Translations under genes and position numbers: made by a program
The notes under the pieces: model-generated
Told to the model about the DNA's origin: nothing
What the model saw: the letters and a program-made list of their open reading frames with translations, nothing else
Database searches by the model: none
Assembly: GCA_963734015.1 (NCBI GenBank)
Contig: CAVTFG010000012.1
Coordinates: forward strand, 62,001-126,000
Direction: 5' to 3'
From: JALZKA01 sp963734015
GTDB taxonomy: Bacteria > Actinomycetota > Thermoleophilia > Solirubrobacterales > 70-9
DNA: 64,000 nt
Part shown: positions 9,124-17,717 of the stretch, in pieces
Position numbering within the stretch: the stretch's first letter is position 1
How the letters are laid out: each line of letters opens with the position of its first letter

Positions 9124-9480
9124 TCAGGTCTTGCGCTGCCAGAAGGCGAGCTCCCCGCCGTCAGGCACCGACACCACGCTCCGCCATCCCGCGGGGCCCT
9201 CGCGCGGGCCGAACATGACTCCGGCGCCCGCCCGCTGGGCCCGCTCGGTCGCCGCCTCGATCTCGGCCACCTCCACGTAGGGCAGCCAGAGCGAACGCTC
9301 AGTGCCGCACTCCACCACGCCGCCTGCCAGGTCGCCCGCCCAATCGAACGCCTGGTAGGACCGCGTGCCGGCGGTGACCTGCTCGACCCGCCAGCCGCAG
9401 GCGCGCGAATAGAAGTCGCACGCCCGGGCCAGGTTGCCGGTGTGGAGCTCGAGGTGTACGACGGGGTTCGGCACGCTCAT
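9124..9480 (-). CDS. VOC family protein
   Basis: A 118-residue protein from ATG 9480 (MSVPNPVVHLELHTGNLARA). It has the paired beta-alpha-beta-beta-beta modules of VOC proteins: FYSRACGW near residue 23, WLPYVEVAEIEAATERAQRAGA in the second module, and the C-terminal MFGPREGPAGWRSVVSVPDGG. The function is unknown. Members often sit next to ECF sigma factors and antibiotic-response genes. It is divergent from the sigma factor at 9551, and the 70-base spacer holds a strong inverted repeat. Confidence 0.85.
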   Translation of the reverse strand: MSVPNPVVHLELHTGNLARACDFYSRACGWRVEQVTAGTRSYQAFDWAGDLAGGVVECGTERSLWLPYVEVAEIEAATERAQRAGAGVMFGPREGPAGWRSVVSVPDGGELAFWQRKT

Positions 9481-9500
9481 TGAGATCCGGGCTGCTCGCG

Positions 9501-9527
9501 CGAATCCATCGGCGACCGATGGATTCG
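9501..9527. promoter_or_regulatory. 11-bp perfect inverted repeat between divergent VOC and sigma genes
   Basis: CGAATCCATCG, GCGAC, then the exact complement. It lies in the 70-base spacer between divergent genes, so it could be an operator controlling both, or a hairpin in either leader. No cognate regulator is identified. Confidence 0.55.
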
Positions 9528-9550
9528 GCGGCATCCGCGGGTCATAGGTT

Positions 9551-10594
9551 GTGAGAGCCGTGGAATCCCCCACTCAAGCCAAGCCCGAGACGGGCGACCT
9601 CGAGGCCGCCCGCGGCGGCGACGAGGGTGCCTTCGAGCGAATCGTCGAGCCCTATCGGCGCGAGCTCCAGGCGCATTGCTACCGGATGCTCGGCTCCGTC
9701 CACGATGCCGAGGACGCGCTCCAGGAGACGCTGCTGCGCGCGTGGCGGGGGCTGTCCGGGTTCGAGGGCCGCAGCTCGCTGCGCGCCTGGCTCTACCGGA
9801 TCGCGACCAATGTCAGCCTCCGGGCGATCGAGCGGCGGCCGACGCGGCTGCTCCCGGTCGACTACGGGCCGGCGGGCGACCCGCACTCGGAGCCGGAGGA
9901 GCCGCTCATGGAATCGGTCTGGGTCGAGCCCTACCCGGACGACGGCCTCAAGGACGTCCGCTCGTCGCCGGACGCCCGCTACGAGCAGCGCGAGAGCGTC
10001 GAGCTGGCGTTCATCGCCGCGCTTCAGCACCTTCCCACCCGCCAGCGGGCCGTCCTCCTGCTGCGCGACGTGCTCGGCTTCGCGCCGGCCGAGATCGCCG
10101 AGGCGCTGGATTCCACACCCGCGTCGGTCTACAGCGCTTTGCAGCGTGCCCACGCCGCGATCGACGAACGCCTGCCCGAGCGCAGCCAGCAGGAGACCCT
10201 GCGCTCCATCGACGACGAGGGCCTGCGTGAGGTGACTGAGCGCTTCGTCGCCGCCTGGGAGGCGAACGACGTGTCCGCGATCGTCGCGCTGCTGACCGAC
10301 GACGCCACCATCTCCATGCCCCCGCGCCCAAGCTGGTACCGCGGCCGCGAGGCGATCGCCGCGTTCCTGGCCGCGCATCCGATGGCGCCGGTCGAGCGCT
10401 GGCGAATCGTCGCGGTCGCCGCCAACGGGCACCCGGCATTCGCCATGTACGGGCTCGAGGAGGACGGCTCCTGGACGGCGCACGCGATCCAGGCCATCAC
10501 GCTGGCCGCCGACGCTCGCATCACCGAGATCACCGCGTTCCTCGAGCCGGAGCTCTTCCGGCACTTCGGCCTGCCGGACGAGTTGACGCCCTAG
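9551..10594 (+). CDS. ECF sigma factor, SigG/SigJ-like with SnoaL C-terminal domain
   Basis: A 347-residue RNA polymerase sigma factor. Region 2 is at about 30-100, with HCYRMLGSVHDAEDALQETL and LRAWLYRIATN. Region 4 is at about 155-210, with LPTRQRAVLLLRDVLGF and ASVYSALQRAHAAI. The C-terminal 130 residues form a SnoaL/NTF2-like domain (VTERFVAAWEANDVSAIVALLTDDA). This tail replaces a separate anti-sigma factor in SigG/SigJ-type ECF groups and is thought to modulate activity directly. GTG 9551 is used, with GTG 9560 as an alternative. An MFS exporter starts 78 bases downstream and is a plausible target or operon partner. Confidence 0.92.
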   Translation: MRAVESPTQAKPETGDLEAARGGDEGAFERIVEPYRRELQAHCYRMLGSVHDAEDALQETLLRAWRGLSGFEGRSSLRAWLYRIATNVSLRAIERRPTRLLPVDYGPAGDPHSEPEEPLMESVWVEPYPDDGLKDVRSSPDARYEQRESVELAFIAALQHLPTRQRAVLLLRDVLGFAPAEIAEALDSTPASVYSALQRAHAAIDERLPERSQQETLRSIDDEGLREVTERFVAAWEANDVSAIVALLTDDATISMPPRPSWYRGREAIAAFLAAHPMAPVERWRIVAVAANGHPAFAMYGLEEDGSWTAHAIQAITLAADARITEITAFLEPELFRHFGLPDELTP

Positions 10595-10672
10595 CGCTGC
10601 GGCCGGCGATGGATCCGGGCCGCCGCCCGGATCTCAACTCCCGACGGCAACGAGACCGAGAGGAGTTCGACG

Positions 10673-12100
10673 ATGCGAGGAACGGAAGCGAGCCGGATGC
10701 GGATGTGGGTCCTGGTCATCGCGTCGGCCGCATCGTTCATGGCCGCGCTCGACACGCTGGTCGTCACCACCGCGCTGACCACGATCCGCCTCGACCTCGG
10801 GGCCTCGATCGAGCAGCTCGAATGGACCGTCAACGCCTACAACCTGAGCTTCGCGGTCCTGCTGATGACCGCCGCGGCGCTCGGCGACCGGTTCGGGCGC
10901 CGCAGCGTGTTCGCCGTGGGCCTCGGCCTGTTCGCCCTGGCGTCGGCCGCGTGCGCGCTGGCGCCGAGCGTCGGCTGGCTGATCGCCGCGCGCGCCGTTC
11001 AGGGCGCCGGCGCGGCGGTCCTGACGACGCTGGGCCTGGCCCTGGTGAGCACCGCGTTCCCGCCCGAGCGGCGCGGATCGGCGCTCGGGATCTTCTTCGC
11101 GATCACCGGCCTCGCCGTGGCGAGCGGGCCGCTGGTCGGCGGCGCGATCGCCGAGGGCCTCGAGTGGCCGTGGATCTTCTGGCTGAACGTGCCGATCGGG
11201 CTGGCGCTCGTGCCGCTCGCCCTGCGCCGGGTCCCGGAGAGCTTCGGGCCCGACTCCGCCCTCGACATCCGCGGGCTCGCCCTGGTCACCGCTGGGGCGT
11301 TCGGGCTGGTGTGGGGGCTCGTGCGCGGCAACATCGCCGGGTGGGACAGCCTCGAGGTGATCGGGACGCTCGCCGGCGGCGCGCTGCTCGTTGCGGCGTT
11401 CGTGGCGTGGCAGCTGCGCGCGCCGGAGCCGATGCTGCCGATGCGGTTCTTCCGCTCGCGGGCGTTCTCGGCCGGCAACGCCGCGATCTTCTTCGCCGTC
11501 GCCTCGCTGTTCTGCGGAGTCTTCTTCCTCGCCCAGTTCATGCAGAACACGCTCGGCTCCGGCCCGCTCGAGGCCGGGCTCAGGCTGCTGCCGTGGACCG
11601 GCACGCTCTTCTTCGTGGCCCCGGTAGCCGGGGCGCTGGTCGACCGGTTCGGCGAGCGGCCGTTCCTGGTCGCCGGGCCGCTGCTCCAGGCCGCCGGCAT
11701 GGGATGGATCGCGCTGATCGCGGGCCCGGGCATGGCCTACAGCGAGATGATCGCGCCCCTGATGGTCGCGGGAGTCGGCGTCTCGATGTCGTTCCCGGCG
11801 GCGCAGAACTCGGTCGTCGGCTCGGTCCCGGAGTCGGCGCTCGGCAAGGCCAGCGGCGTGAACATGACGATGCGCGAGCTCGGCGGCGTGTTCGGGATCG
11901 CGCTCAGCGTGGCGGTCTTCGCGGGCGCCGGCAGCTACGCCTCCGCCCAGGCGTTCAGCGACGGCTTCGTCGCTGCCATGGGCCTCTCGGCCGGGCTCTC
12001 GGTGATCAGCGCCCTGTGCGGCGCGGCATTGCCGAGCGGTCGCAAGCGTGAGCCCACGGTCGCGACGCGACCCGTCCCGGCGTACGAGTCCGAGGGCTGA
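10673..12100 (+). CDS. MFS transporter, DHA2 (14-TM drug:H+ antiporter) family
   Basis: A 475-residue membrane protein with about fourteen hydrophobic spans. It carries the family signature LDTLVVTTALTTIRLDL in TM1 and the motif-A loop LGDRFGRRSVF between TM2 and TM3. The TM5 region GLAVASGPLVGGAIAEGLEW is also present. DHA2 members such as EmrB and QacA expel drugs or lipophilic compounds using the proton gradient. GAGAGGAG about eight bases before ATG 10673 supports the start. It follows the ECF sigma gene in the same direction. The substrate is not predictable. Confidence 0.92.
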   Translation: MRGTEASRMRMWVLVIASAASFMAALDTLVVTTALTTIRLDLGASIEQLEWTVNAYNLSFAVLLMTAAALGDRFGRRSVFAVGLGLFALASAACALAPSVGWLIAARAVQGAGAAVLTTLGLALVSTAFPPERRGSALGIFFAITGLAVASGPLVGGAIAEGLEWPWIFWLNVPIGLALVPLALRRVPESFGPDSALDIRGLALVTAGAFGLVWGLVRGNIAGWDSLEVIGTLAGGALLVAAFVAWQLRAPEPMLPMRFFRSRAFSAGNAAIFFAVASLFCGVFFLAQFMQNTLGSGPLEAGLRLLPWTGTLFFVAPVAGALVDRFGERPFLVAGPLLQAAGMGWIALIAGPGMAYSEMIAPLMVAGVGVSMSFPAAQNSVVGSVPESALGKASGVNMTMRELGGVFGIALSVAVFAGAGSYASAQAFSDGFVAAMGLSAGLSVISALCGAALPSGRKREPTVATRPVPAYESEG

Positions 12101-12118
12101 CCCGCAAAGTCACGCGCA

Positions 12119-12136
12119 GTGTGAGCCACGTCACAC
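12119..12136. promoter_or_regulatory. CRP/FNR-family binding site upstream of the adenylate cyclase gene
   Basis: GTGTGAGCCACGTCACAC is a perfect 6-6-6 palindrome containing TGTGA-N6-TCACA, the consensus of CRP and its mycobacterial homologue. Its centre (12127.5) is 43.5 bases upstream of the GTG start at 12171. The downstream gene encodes a class III adenylate cyclase, so cAMP feedback on its own synthesis is a natural reading. Confidence 0.75.
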
Positions 12137-12157
12137 GAGCGCGTTCGTGCACGTACG

Positions 12158-12163
12158 TAACCT
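12158..12163 (+). promoter_or_regulatory. Candidate -10 element giving a leaderless mRNA
   Basis: TAACCT fits the TANNNT pattern of actinobacterial -10 boxes and ends seven bases before GTG 12171. Transcription would then start at or next to the start codon, and the CRP-like site would overlap the -35 region. No ribosome-binding site is visible before the GTG, consistent with a leaderless message. Confidence 0.4.
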
Positions 12164-12170
12164 TCGATAC

Positions 12171-15100
12171 GTGGGTGGAGTCTGCGCGAGCTGTGGGACC
12201 CAGAATCCCGAACGGGCTCGCTTCTGCATGTCGTGCGGAGCCGGGCTCGCGGCGACCTGCCCAAGCTGCGGCACCGAGAACCCGCCCGAGGCCAAGTTCT
12301 GCATCGAATGCGGGACCGGGCTGAGCGGCGCCGGCGAGCCGGCCACCGCCCGTCCCGGCCCCGCGCCGCCCGAACACCTTCGTCCGGCCCAGCTTCCCGA
12401 GGAGCGGCGCAAGGCGACGGTCCTGTTCGCCGACCTCTCGGGCTACACCGCGGTCGCCGAGCGGATGGATCCCGAGGCCGTCAAGTCGATGGTCGACCGC
12501 GCGCTGCGCCGCCTCGGCGAGGAGGTCGCCCGCTTCGGCGGCACCGTCGACAAGTTCATCGGCGACAACGTGATGGCCGTCTTCGGCGCACCGGTCGCGC
12601 ACGAGGACGACCCCGAGCGCGCCGTCCGGGCCGGCCTGGCGATGCAGGCCGCGATGGCGGAGATCAACGAGCGGATCGAGGGGGTCGAGTTCGCGCTGCG
12701 GGTGGGGATCAACTCCGGCGAGGTGCTGGCGGGCCAGGTCGGCGACGGATACACGGTGATCGGCGATCCCGTGAACGTGGCCTCCCGCCTGCAGTCCGCG
12801 GCGCGCCCCGCCTCGGTCACAGTCGGCGAGATCACCCACCGCCTGACCCGCTCGTCGATCGAGTACGTGGAGCTCGAGCCGCTGCGGCTGAAGGGCAAGT
12901 CGGAGCCCGTCGCCGCCTGGGAGGCCGTGCGCATCGCGGTCGCCGGCACCAGCCTGACCCGTGCCTCGACCCCGCTGATCGGCCGTGAGGAGGAATCCGA
13001 GCAGCTCAGCTCGCTGTTCGACAAGGTCGTGCGCGAGGAGCGCTCGCACCTGGTCACGGTGATCGGCCAGGCCGGCGTCGGCAAGAGCCGGCTCCTGCGC
13101 GAGCTGGCCGCCGAGGTCGGCGAGCGCCAGGACTCGCCGCTGATGCGGGTCGGGCGCTGCCCGGCCTACGGATCCGGCCTCGCCTACTGGGCTCTGGGCG
13201 AGATCGTCCGCGACCAGTTCCAGATCGTCGACACGGACGACTCCGACGCCGCATGGGCAAAGCTCCGCTCCGGGTTCGAGAAGCTGTTCGCGGAGGGCGG
13301 CGGCGAGAGCGAGGAGCCGCCCGAGCGCCTGGCGGCAACGATCGCCAGGCCGCTGGGGGTCGAGGTCCCGGACGAGGTCGCCGAGGGCGCCCTGCTCGAA
13401 GGCGAGGACCCGCAGCAGACCCGCGCGCGGCTGTTCAGCGCCGTCCGCTCGCTGGTCGAAGCCGCTGCACGGATCCACCCGCTGGTGCTGGCGATCGAGG
13501 ACATTCACTGGGCGGACGAGGGAATGCTCGACCTGATCGAGTACCTCGCACGCTGGGTCAGAGGCCCCGTGCTGATGGTCTGCCTCGCCCGCGACGAGCT
13601 GCTCGACCGCCGCGCCGGGTGGGGCGGCGGGCGGCGGAGCGCGACCACGATCGCGCTGGAGCCCCTGGGCCGCGACCGGGCCCGGGACCTGGTCCTGGCC
13701 CTCCTGCCCGGCGACGAGGAGGAATGCGACTCGCGGGTCGTCACGCAGGTGGCGGAGCGCTCCGGCGGCAACCCCCTGTTCGCCGAGGAGATGGTGAACC
13801 GCATCCTCGAGGAGGGTGGCCAGCCCGGCGAAGCCCTGCCCGAGACGGTGCACGCCGTGCTCGCCGCCCGGCTCGACGCCCTGACTCCCCCCGAGCGGAC
13901 CCTCATCCAGCACGCCGCCGTGATCGGCCAGACGTTCTGGCAGGGCGCGATCGAGGTCGCCACTGCCCCGGGCGCGAACGTGGACGAGCTGCTCGGCTCG
14001 CTCGCCGAGAAGGACCTGGTCGTCTCCAGCGCGGGGAGCCGCCTCGCCGGCGAGCGCGAGTTCGCCTTCAAGCACGTACTGATCCGTGACGTCGCCTACG
14101 CGACGCTGCCGAAGACCGTCCGCGCCCGGAAGCACGCCGAGGTCGCGACCTTCATCGAGGAGCGCTCGCCCGACCGCGGCGAGGCCGTCATCGCGATGGT
14201 CGCCGACCACCTCGGCCACGCCGCGGCGATCGGCGAGGACTCGGGACTGGAGAGCGATGAGCTGGAGGCGATCCGGGGCCGCGCCCATGAGGCGCTCGAG
14301 CAAGCCGGCGACGTCGCCGCCGATCTCTATTCGAACCAGGAAGCCCTCGCGCACTACGAGGCGGCGCTGGCGATCGGGGGCGAGGACGGGGGCTGTCACC
14401 CGGACGTGCGCGCCCGGATCTCCGAGAAGCTCGGCGACGTGGCGCTCCGGCTCGGGCGGGTCGACCGTGCCGTGGAGCTCTGGGACGAATGCCTCGCCTT
14501 CCACCGCGGGCAGGAGGACCTGGCGCGGGTCGGGGACCTGCACCGGAAGATCGGCGCGGGGCTCTGGAACAAGGGCGATCGCGAGGGATCGATCGGGCAC
14601 TACCAGCGCGGGATCGACCTGCTGAAGGACGGCCCGCCCTGCCTCGAGCTCGTGCGCCTCTATGAGGAGGCCGCCTCGCTCTACATGCACACCGGCGACA
14701 ACATGCTGGCGATCTACGCCTCCGAGAAGGCACTCCGGCTGGCCGAGCGGCTCGGGGAGGCCGCCGCGGCGAGCCGCGCGCACGGGATCTTCGGCCGCGT
14801 GTTCGGGCGGATCGGCGACTCCGAGCGCGCCCGCGAGAACCTGGAGCGCTCGGTCGAGCTGGCGCGTGACTCGGACCCGGTCGAGGCGATCCGCGCGCTG
14901 CTCGCCCTGGGATATCACTTCGAGATCTCCGAGGCGGACTACGGAGCGGCCGCCGACGCCTATGGCGAGGCGCTCCAGATCGCCGAGCGGATCGGCGACC
15001 TGCCCAATCAGGTCGAGCTGCACGCGTCGCTCTCGACGCTGGCGCTCCACCGGGGCGAATGGGACGCCGTCGAGTCCGGCACCGAGACGGTGGCCGCCCT

Positions 15101-15650
15101 GGTCGAGCGCGAAGGACTCACCGGCAAGCTCTGCTTCCCGCACCTGCTGCGCGGGGCCCTGCGCTGGCGGGGCGACGACCTCGACGGCGCCGAGCGCTCG
15201 CTGCGCCGCGCCGCGGAGCTGGCCGACCAGGTCGGCCGCTCCGAGGTCGGCTTCCAGGCGCTGCACTGGCTCGCGATCGCGCTGCGCGACCGCGGCGAGT
15301 ACGCCGGCGCCGACCAGGCGCTCGCGACGGCGCTCGACACCTGCGAGCGCGCCGGCCTCGTGGCCCAGTCCGTCGAGGCGACCGCGGCGCGCGCGATCAA
15401 CCAGGCGCTCTGGGGGCGCACGGACCAGGCCCTCGCCCTGGCCGAGGAAGCAGCCGGCCTTTCCGAGCGCCTCCGCTACCCGGTCGGCAACGCAGCCGCG
15501 CTCGAGGCACGCGGGATCGCGGCCGCCGAGCGGGACGCGCTCGACCAGGCGCGCGCGGCGTGGGAGGCGCTCGGCCGTCCGGTGGATGCGGAGCGCGTCG
15601 AGCGGCTCGCCGAGCGGCTCACGGCGGGGTCGGCCGGCCTCGATTCCTGA
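12171..15650 (+). CDS. Adenylate cyclase with zinc ribbons, AAA ATPase and TPR domains
   Basis: A 1159-residue multidomain protein. Residues 5-50 hold two zinc ribbons (CASC/CMSC, then CPSC/CIEC). A class III cyclase domain follows at about 80-250. It has the metal Asp in FADLSGYT and GDNVMAVFG, the adenine-selecting Lys in VDKFIGD and Asp in GDPVNVASR, and the transition-state Asn/Arg in that same motif, so it should make cAMP. A P-loop NTPase of the LuxR/AfsR type comes next (GQAGVGKSRLLREL near residue 300, Walker B AIEDIHWAD). The rest is TPR repeats. These proteins are large signal integrators. GTG 12171 is chosen because the ribbons start there and a promoter abuts it. Confidence 0.9.
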   Translation: MGGVCASCGTQNPERARFCMSCGAGLAATCPSCGTENPPEAKFCIECGTGLSGAGEPATARPGPAPPEHLRPAQLPEERRKATVLFADLSGYTAVAERMDPEAVKSMVDRALRRLGEEVARFGGTVDKFIGDNVMAVFGAPVAHEDDPERAVRAGLAMQAAMAEINERIEGVEFALRVGINSGEVLAGQVGDGYTVIGDPVNVASRLQSAARPASVTVGEITHRLTRSSIEYVELEPLRLKGKSEPVAAWEAVRIAVAGTSLTRASTPLIGREEESEQLSSLFDKVVREERSHLVTVIGQAGVGKSRLLRELAAEVGERQDSPLMRVGRCPAYGSGLAYWALGEIVRDQFQIVDTDDSDAAWAKLRSGFEKLFAEGGGESEEPPERLAATIARPLGVEVPDEVAEGALLEGEDPQQTRARLFSAVRSLVEAAARIHPLVLAIEDIHWADEGMLDLIEYLARWVRGPVLMVCLARDELLDRRAGWGGGRRSATTIALEPLGRDRARDLVLALLPGDEEECDSRVVTQVAERSGGNPLFAEEMVNRILEEGGQPGEALPETVHAVLAARLDALTPPERTLIQHAAVIGQTFWQGAIEVATAPGANVDELLGSLAEKDLVVSSAGSRLAGEREFAFKHVLIRDVAYATLPKTVRARKHAEVATFIEERSPDRGEAVIAMVADHLGHAAAIGEDSGLESDELEAIRGRAHEALEQAGDVAADLYSNQEALAHYEAALAIGGEDGGCHPDVRARISEKLGDVALRLGRVDRAVELWDECLAFHRGQEDLARVGDLHRKIGAGLWNKGDREGSIGHYQRGIDLLKDGPPCLELVRLYEEAASLYMHTGDNMLAIYASEKALRLAERLGEAAAASRAHGIFGRVFGRIGDSERARENLERSVELARDSDPVEAIRALLALGYHFEISEADYGAAADAYGEALQIAERIGDLPNQVELHASLSTLALHRGEWDAVESGTETVAALVEREGLTGKLCFPHLLRGALRWRGDDLDGAERSLRRAAELADQVGRSEVGFQALHWLAIALRDRGEYAGADQALATALDTCERAGLVAQSVEATAARAINQALWGRTDQALALAEEAAGLSERLRYPVGNAAALEARGIAAAERDALDQARAAWEALGRPVDAERVERLAERLTAGSAGLDS

Positions 15651-15653
15651 GGG

Positions 15654-16166
15654 TTACGCAAGGCCCTCCTTCTCGTACTCGCGCAGGAAGCCCTCGAAGA
15701 GGCGCAGGTGGCCCTGCTCGTCGTGGAGGATCGCGGTCACCATGTCCTGCGTCACCGGGTCGATGCCGTCGGTGAACTCGATGATCCGCGAGTAGTGCTC
15801 GATCGCGCCGGCCTCGGCCTCGATCACGCCCTTGATCACGTGGACGATGTCGACCTGATCGCCGGGCGGCTGCAGGTATGACTGCTCCGCGTCGAACTCC
15901 TCGGACCCCGGGACGACCCCGTAGAGCTCCTTGATCCGCTGCGCGTACTGCTGCGCGTGGCCGAGCTCCTCCTGGATGTCCTGCTCCAGGGACTCCTTGA
16001 TCTCCTGGGCGCGGACGCCGTCCGGGTTGACCGAGTTCGCGATGTAGCTCATCACCGTCTCGATCTCCATCCAGTACGCCTTCTTGAGGAGGTCGATCAC
16101 CTCCTCGCGCTTGTCGGTGTTGCCCTCCGCAAGGATGTCGGCGCTTCCTACTGCTGCCTGGCTCAT
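15654..16166 (-). CDS. Ferritin-like / bacterioferritin-type protein
   Basis: A 170-residue four-helix protein with the di-iron ligands of the ferritin superfamily. These are EIETVMSYIANS (helix A), EELGHAQQYAQRI (helix B), EAEAGAIEHYSRII (helix C) and LHDEQGHLRLFEGFL (helix D), i.e. the repeated E-x2-H pattern. It would store or oxidise iron, or protect DNA against oxidative stress, in the cytoplasm. ATG 16166 is used. A TTG six bases upstream has better spacing to GGAG and is an alternative. It converges on the cyclase gene three bases away. Confidence 0.88.
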   Translation of the reverse strand: MSQAAVGSADILAEGNTDKREEVIDLLKKAYWMEIETVMSYIANSVNPDGVRAQEIKESLEQDIQEELGHAQQYAQRIKELYGVVPGSEEFDAEQSYLQPPGDQVDIVHVIKGVIEAEAGAIEHYSRIIEFTDGIDPVTQDMVTAILHDEQGHLRLFEGFLREYEKEGLA

Positions 16167-16252
16167 GTTCAAGGTCGCTCCTTCGTTTCAGTTGCTCGGT
16201 GAGCGGATTCCCGCTTCGCGGTGCCGGTAATCCGCGCTCGTACAATCGTCTC

Positions 16253-17083
16253 ATGCCGCGCGCCCAGGCCAGCGACGGAGCCGAGCTCCACTGGGAGGAG
16301 CGCGGATCCGGGCCGACGGTGCTGCTCGCCGCGCACTGGTCGCTGCACCCGGTCCTCTGGGAGCCGCTGACCGCCGACCTCGAGCGCGACCACCGTGTCG
16401 TCCGCTACGACGACCGCGGGACCGGCGCCTCGGAGCGAGTCGGGCCGTACGACCTGGAGACCGCCACAGCAGACCTCGAAGCCATGGCCGACGCTATCGG
16501 CGGGGCACCGATGATCGTGGTTGGAATCATGGACGGGGTCAACAAGGCCGTTCGCGTCGCGGCGCGCAGGCCGGACCTGATCTCGCATGTCCTCGCGCCC
16601 GGGGGAGCGCCGCTCGGCCGCCGGGCGCTCGCCGGATACGACTCGATGATCGCCTCGAACACGGTGGTCGCGGCGTTCATGCAACAGCTCGAGACCGACT
16701 ACCGCGCATCCATACGGTCCCTGGTCGAGGCGGCCAACCCGCTGATGTCCCAGGACGACGTCCGCGCCCGCGTCGCCGGCCAGGCCGAGCACGTGCCGAT
16801 GGAGGTCGCGTCGGTCCGGGTCCGCGATTGGGCCGACGACAACGACGCCGAGGAGCCCTGCCGCGAACTCGGCGACCGGATGGTGATCCTGATCTCGCAT
16901 CAGATCACCGGCGGCTGGTGGCCCGGGCCCGAGGTCATGGGGCCGCTGCTCGACGAGCACTTCCCCGACGCCGTCGTGCGGGTCGTGGAGGACGGGATCA
17001 TCTCCCGGCCCGACCTGGCCGCCGCGGTGATCCGCGAGCGCACCACCGCGGACCTCGAATCGACCGCTTCGCCGAAGAAATGA
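16253..17083 (+). CDS. Alpha/beta-hydrolase-fold protein lacking the catalytic triad
   Basis: A 276-residue protein with an alpha/beta-hydrolase N-terminal half (ADGAEL-type start, TVLLAAHWSLHPVLW, YDDRGTGASERVG). The nucleophile elbow expected as GxSxG reads VVGIMDGVNKA near residue 87, with methionine at the nucleophile position. The late histidine motif (normally GHxxxxxxP) reads EDGIISRPDLA, without His. It is therefore probably not a serine hydrolase. It may bind a ligand or a protein, as other degenerate members do. ATG 16253 is the first start after the divergent ferritin gene. It ends in a strong terminator. Confidence 0.75.
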   Translation: MPRAQASDGAELHWEERGSGPTVLLAAHWSLHPVLWEPLTADLERDHRVVRYDDRGTGASERVGPYDLETATADLEAMADAIGGAPMIVVGIMDGVNKAVRVAARRPDLISHVLAPGGAPLGRRALAGYDSMIASNTVVAAFMQQLETDYRASIRSLVEAANPLMSQDDVRARVAGQAEHVPMEVASVRVRDWADDNDAEEPCRELGDRMVILISHQITGGWWPGPEVMGPLLDEHFPDAVVRVVEDGIISRPDLAAAVIRERTTADLESTASPKK

Positions 17084-17124
17084 GACGGAGCGCCAGCAGT
17101 TAGGGAAGTGCGGCGCTCCGTCTC
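17082..17124. terminator. Bidirectional terminator-like hairpin
   Basis: A perfect 13-base-pair stem (GAGACGGAGCGCC with its complement) around a 17-base loop. It overlaps the stop codon of the hydrolase-fold gene and lies downstream of the convergent NUDIX gene. Confidence 0.7.
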
Positions 17125-17251
17125 GGCATCGGAGGTGCCCCGGGGTCAAGGCTGAACGCCCCGACCTCGGGCATCGCCCCCGTTATCGGCAGGCGCCGGC
17201 AATCCCCACGCGCCGGACGTGGATCTGGCCGGTTGTACGAGGCCGTGGGCT

Positions 17252-17657
17252 TCAGGTGGAGTCGGCGAGCCGCCGCGCGAGCGCTCGATCGTGCTCGTAG
17301 GTCAAGTTCGCCGCGGCCGTCGGCCGGGCTGAGCCAGCGCAACTCGTCGACCTCGTCGCCCGGCTCGAACTCGCCCTCCAGGGGCCGCATCAGCCAGTAG
17401 CGAACGAGCTTGCGGCGGCCCCTCCGGTCCAGGTAGCTGACGCTCTCAAGCTCCGCTTCCAGCTCGCAGCGCAGCCCGGTCTCCTCCTCGACCTCCCGGA
17501 GGGCGCCCGCCTCCCACCCCTCACCGGTGAGGAGCTTGCCCTTCGGGAGCGACCAGTCGTCGTAGCGGGGCCGGTGCACCGCCGCGATCTCGAGCGCGCC
17601 GTCGCGCTCGCGCACGACCACGCCTCCGGCCGCGCGGATCTGCGGAATCGCGGTCAT
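17252..17657 (-). CDS. NUDIX hydrolase, interrupted by a +1 frameshift near 17315
   Basis: From ATG 17657 (MTAIPQIRAAGGVVVRE) the NUDIX box reads GWEAGALREVEEETGLRCEL near residue 40, matching GX5EX7REUXEEXGU. After WLSPAD the frame is wrong. Removing one G around 17312-17322 restores AAANLTYEHDRALARRL and a stop at 17252, the normal C-terminus of MutT/YjhB-like NUDIX proteins, giving about 135 residues. Left uncorrected, the frame runs on to 17100 through unrelated sequence. It probably hydrolyses an oxidised or non-canonical nucleotide or a dinucleoside polyphosphate. It is divergent from the M23 peptidase. Confidence 0.82.
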
Positions 17658-17717
17658 TGCGGGGAGCTTGGCACGAACCGCAACTTCCATCTGCTATGAG
17701 TGTTCGCTAACAAAACC

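Noticed and set aside
12006..15266. Very long open frame (over 1000 codons) on the minus strand opposite the cyclase gene
   Set aside because: It is a shadow of GC-rich codon usage. It has no recognisable domain and is dominated by Arg/Gly/Leu, while the plus strand encodes a clear cyclase-AAA-TPR protein.
17100..17251. Extended C-terminus of the NUDIX protein in the uncorrected frame
   Set aside because: It has no homology to the family, which resumes in the adjacent frame and stops at 17252. It also overlaps a terminator hairpin.
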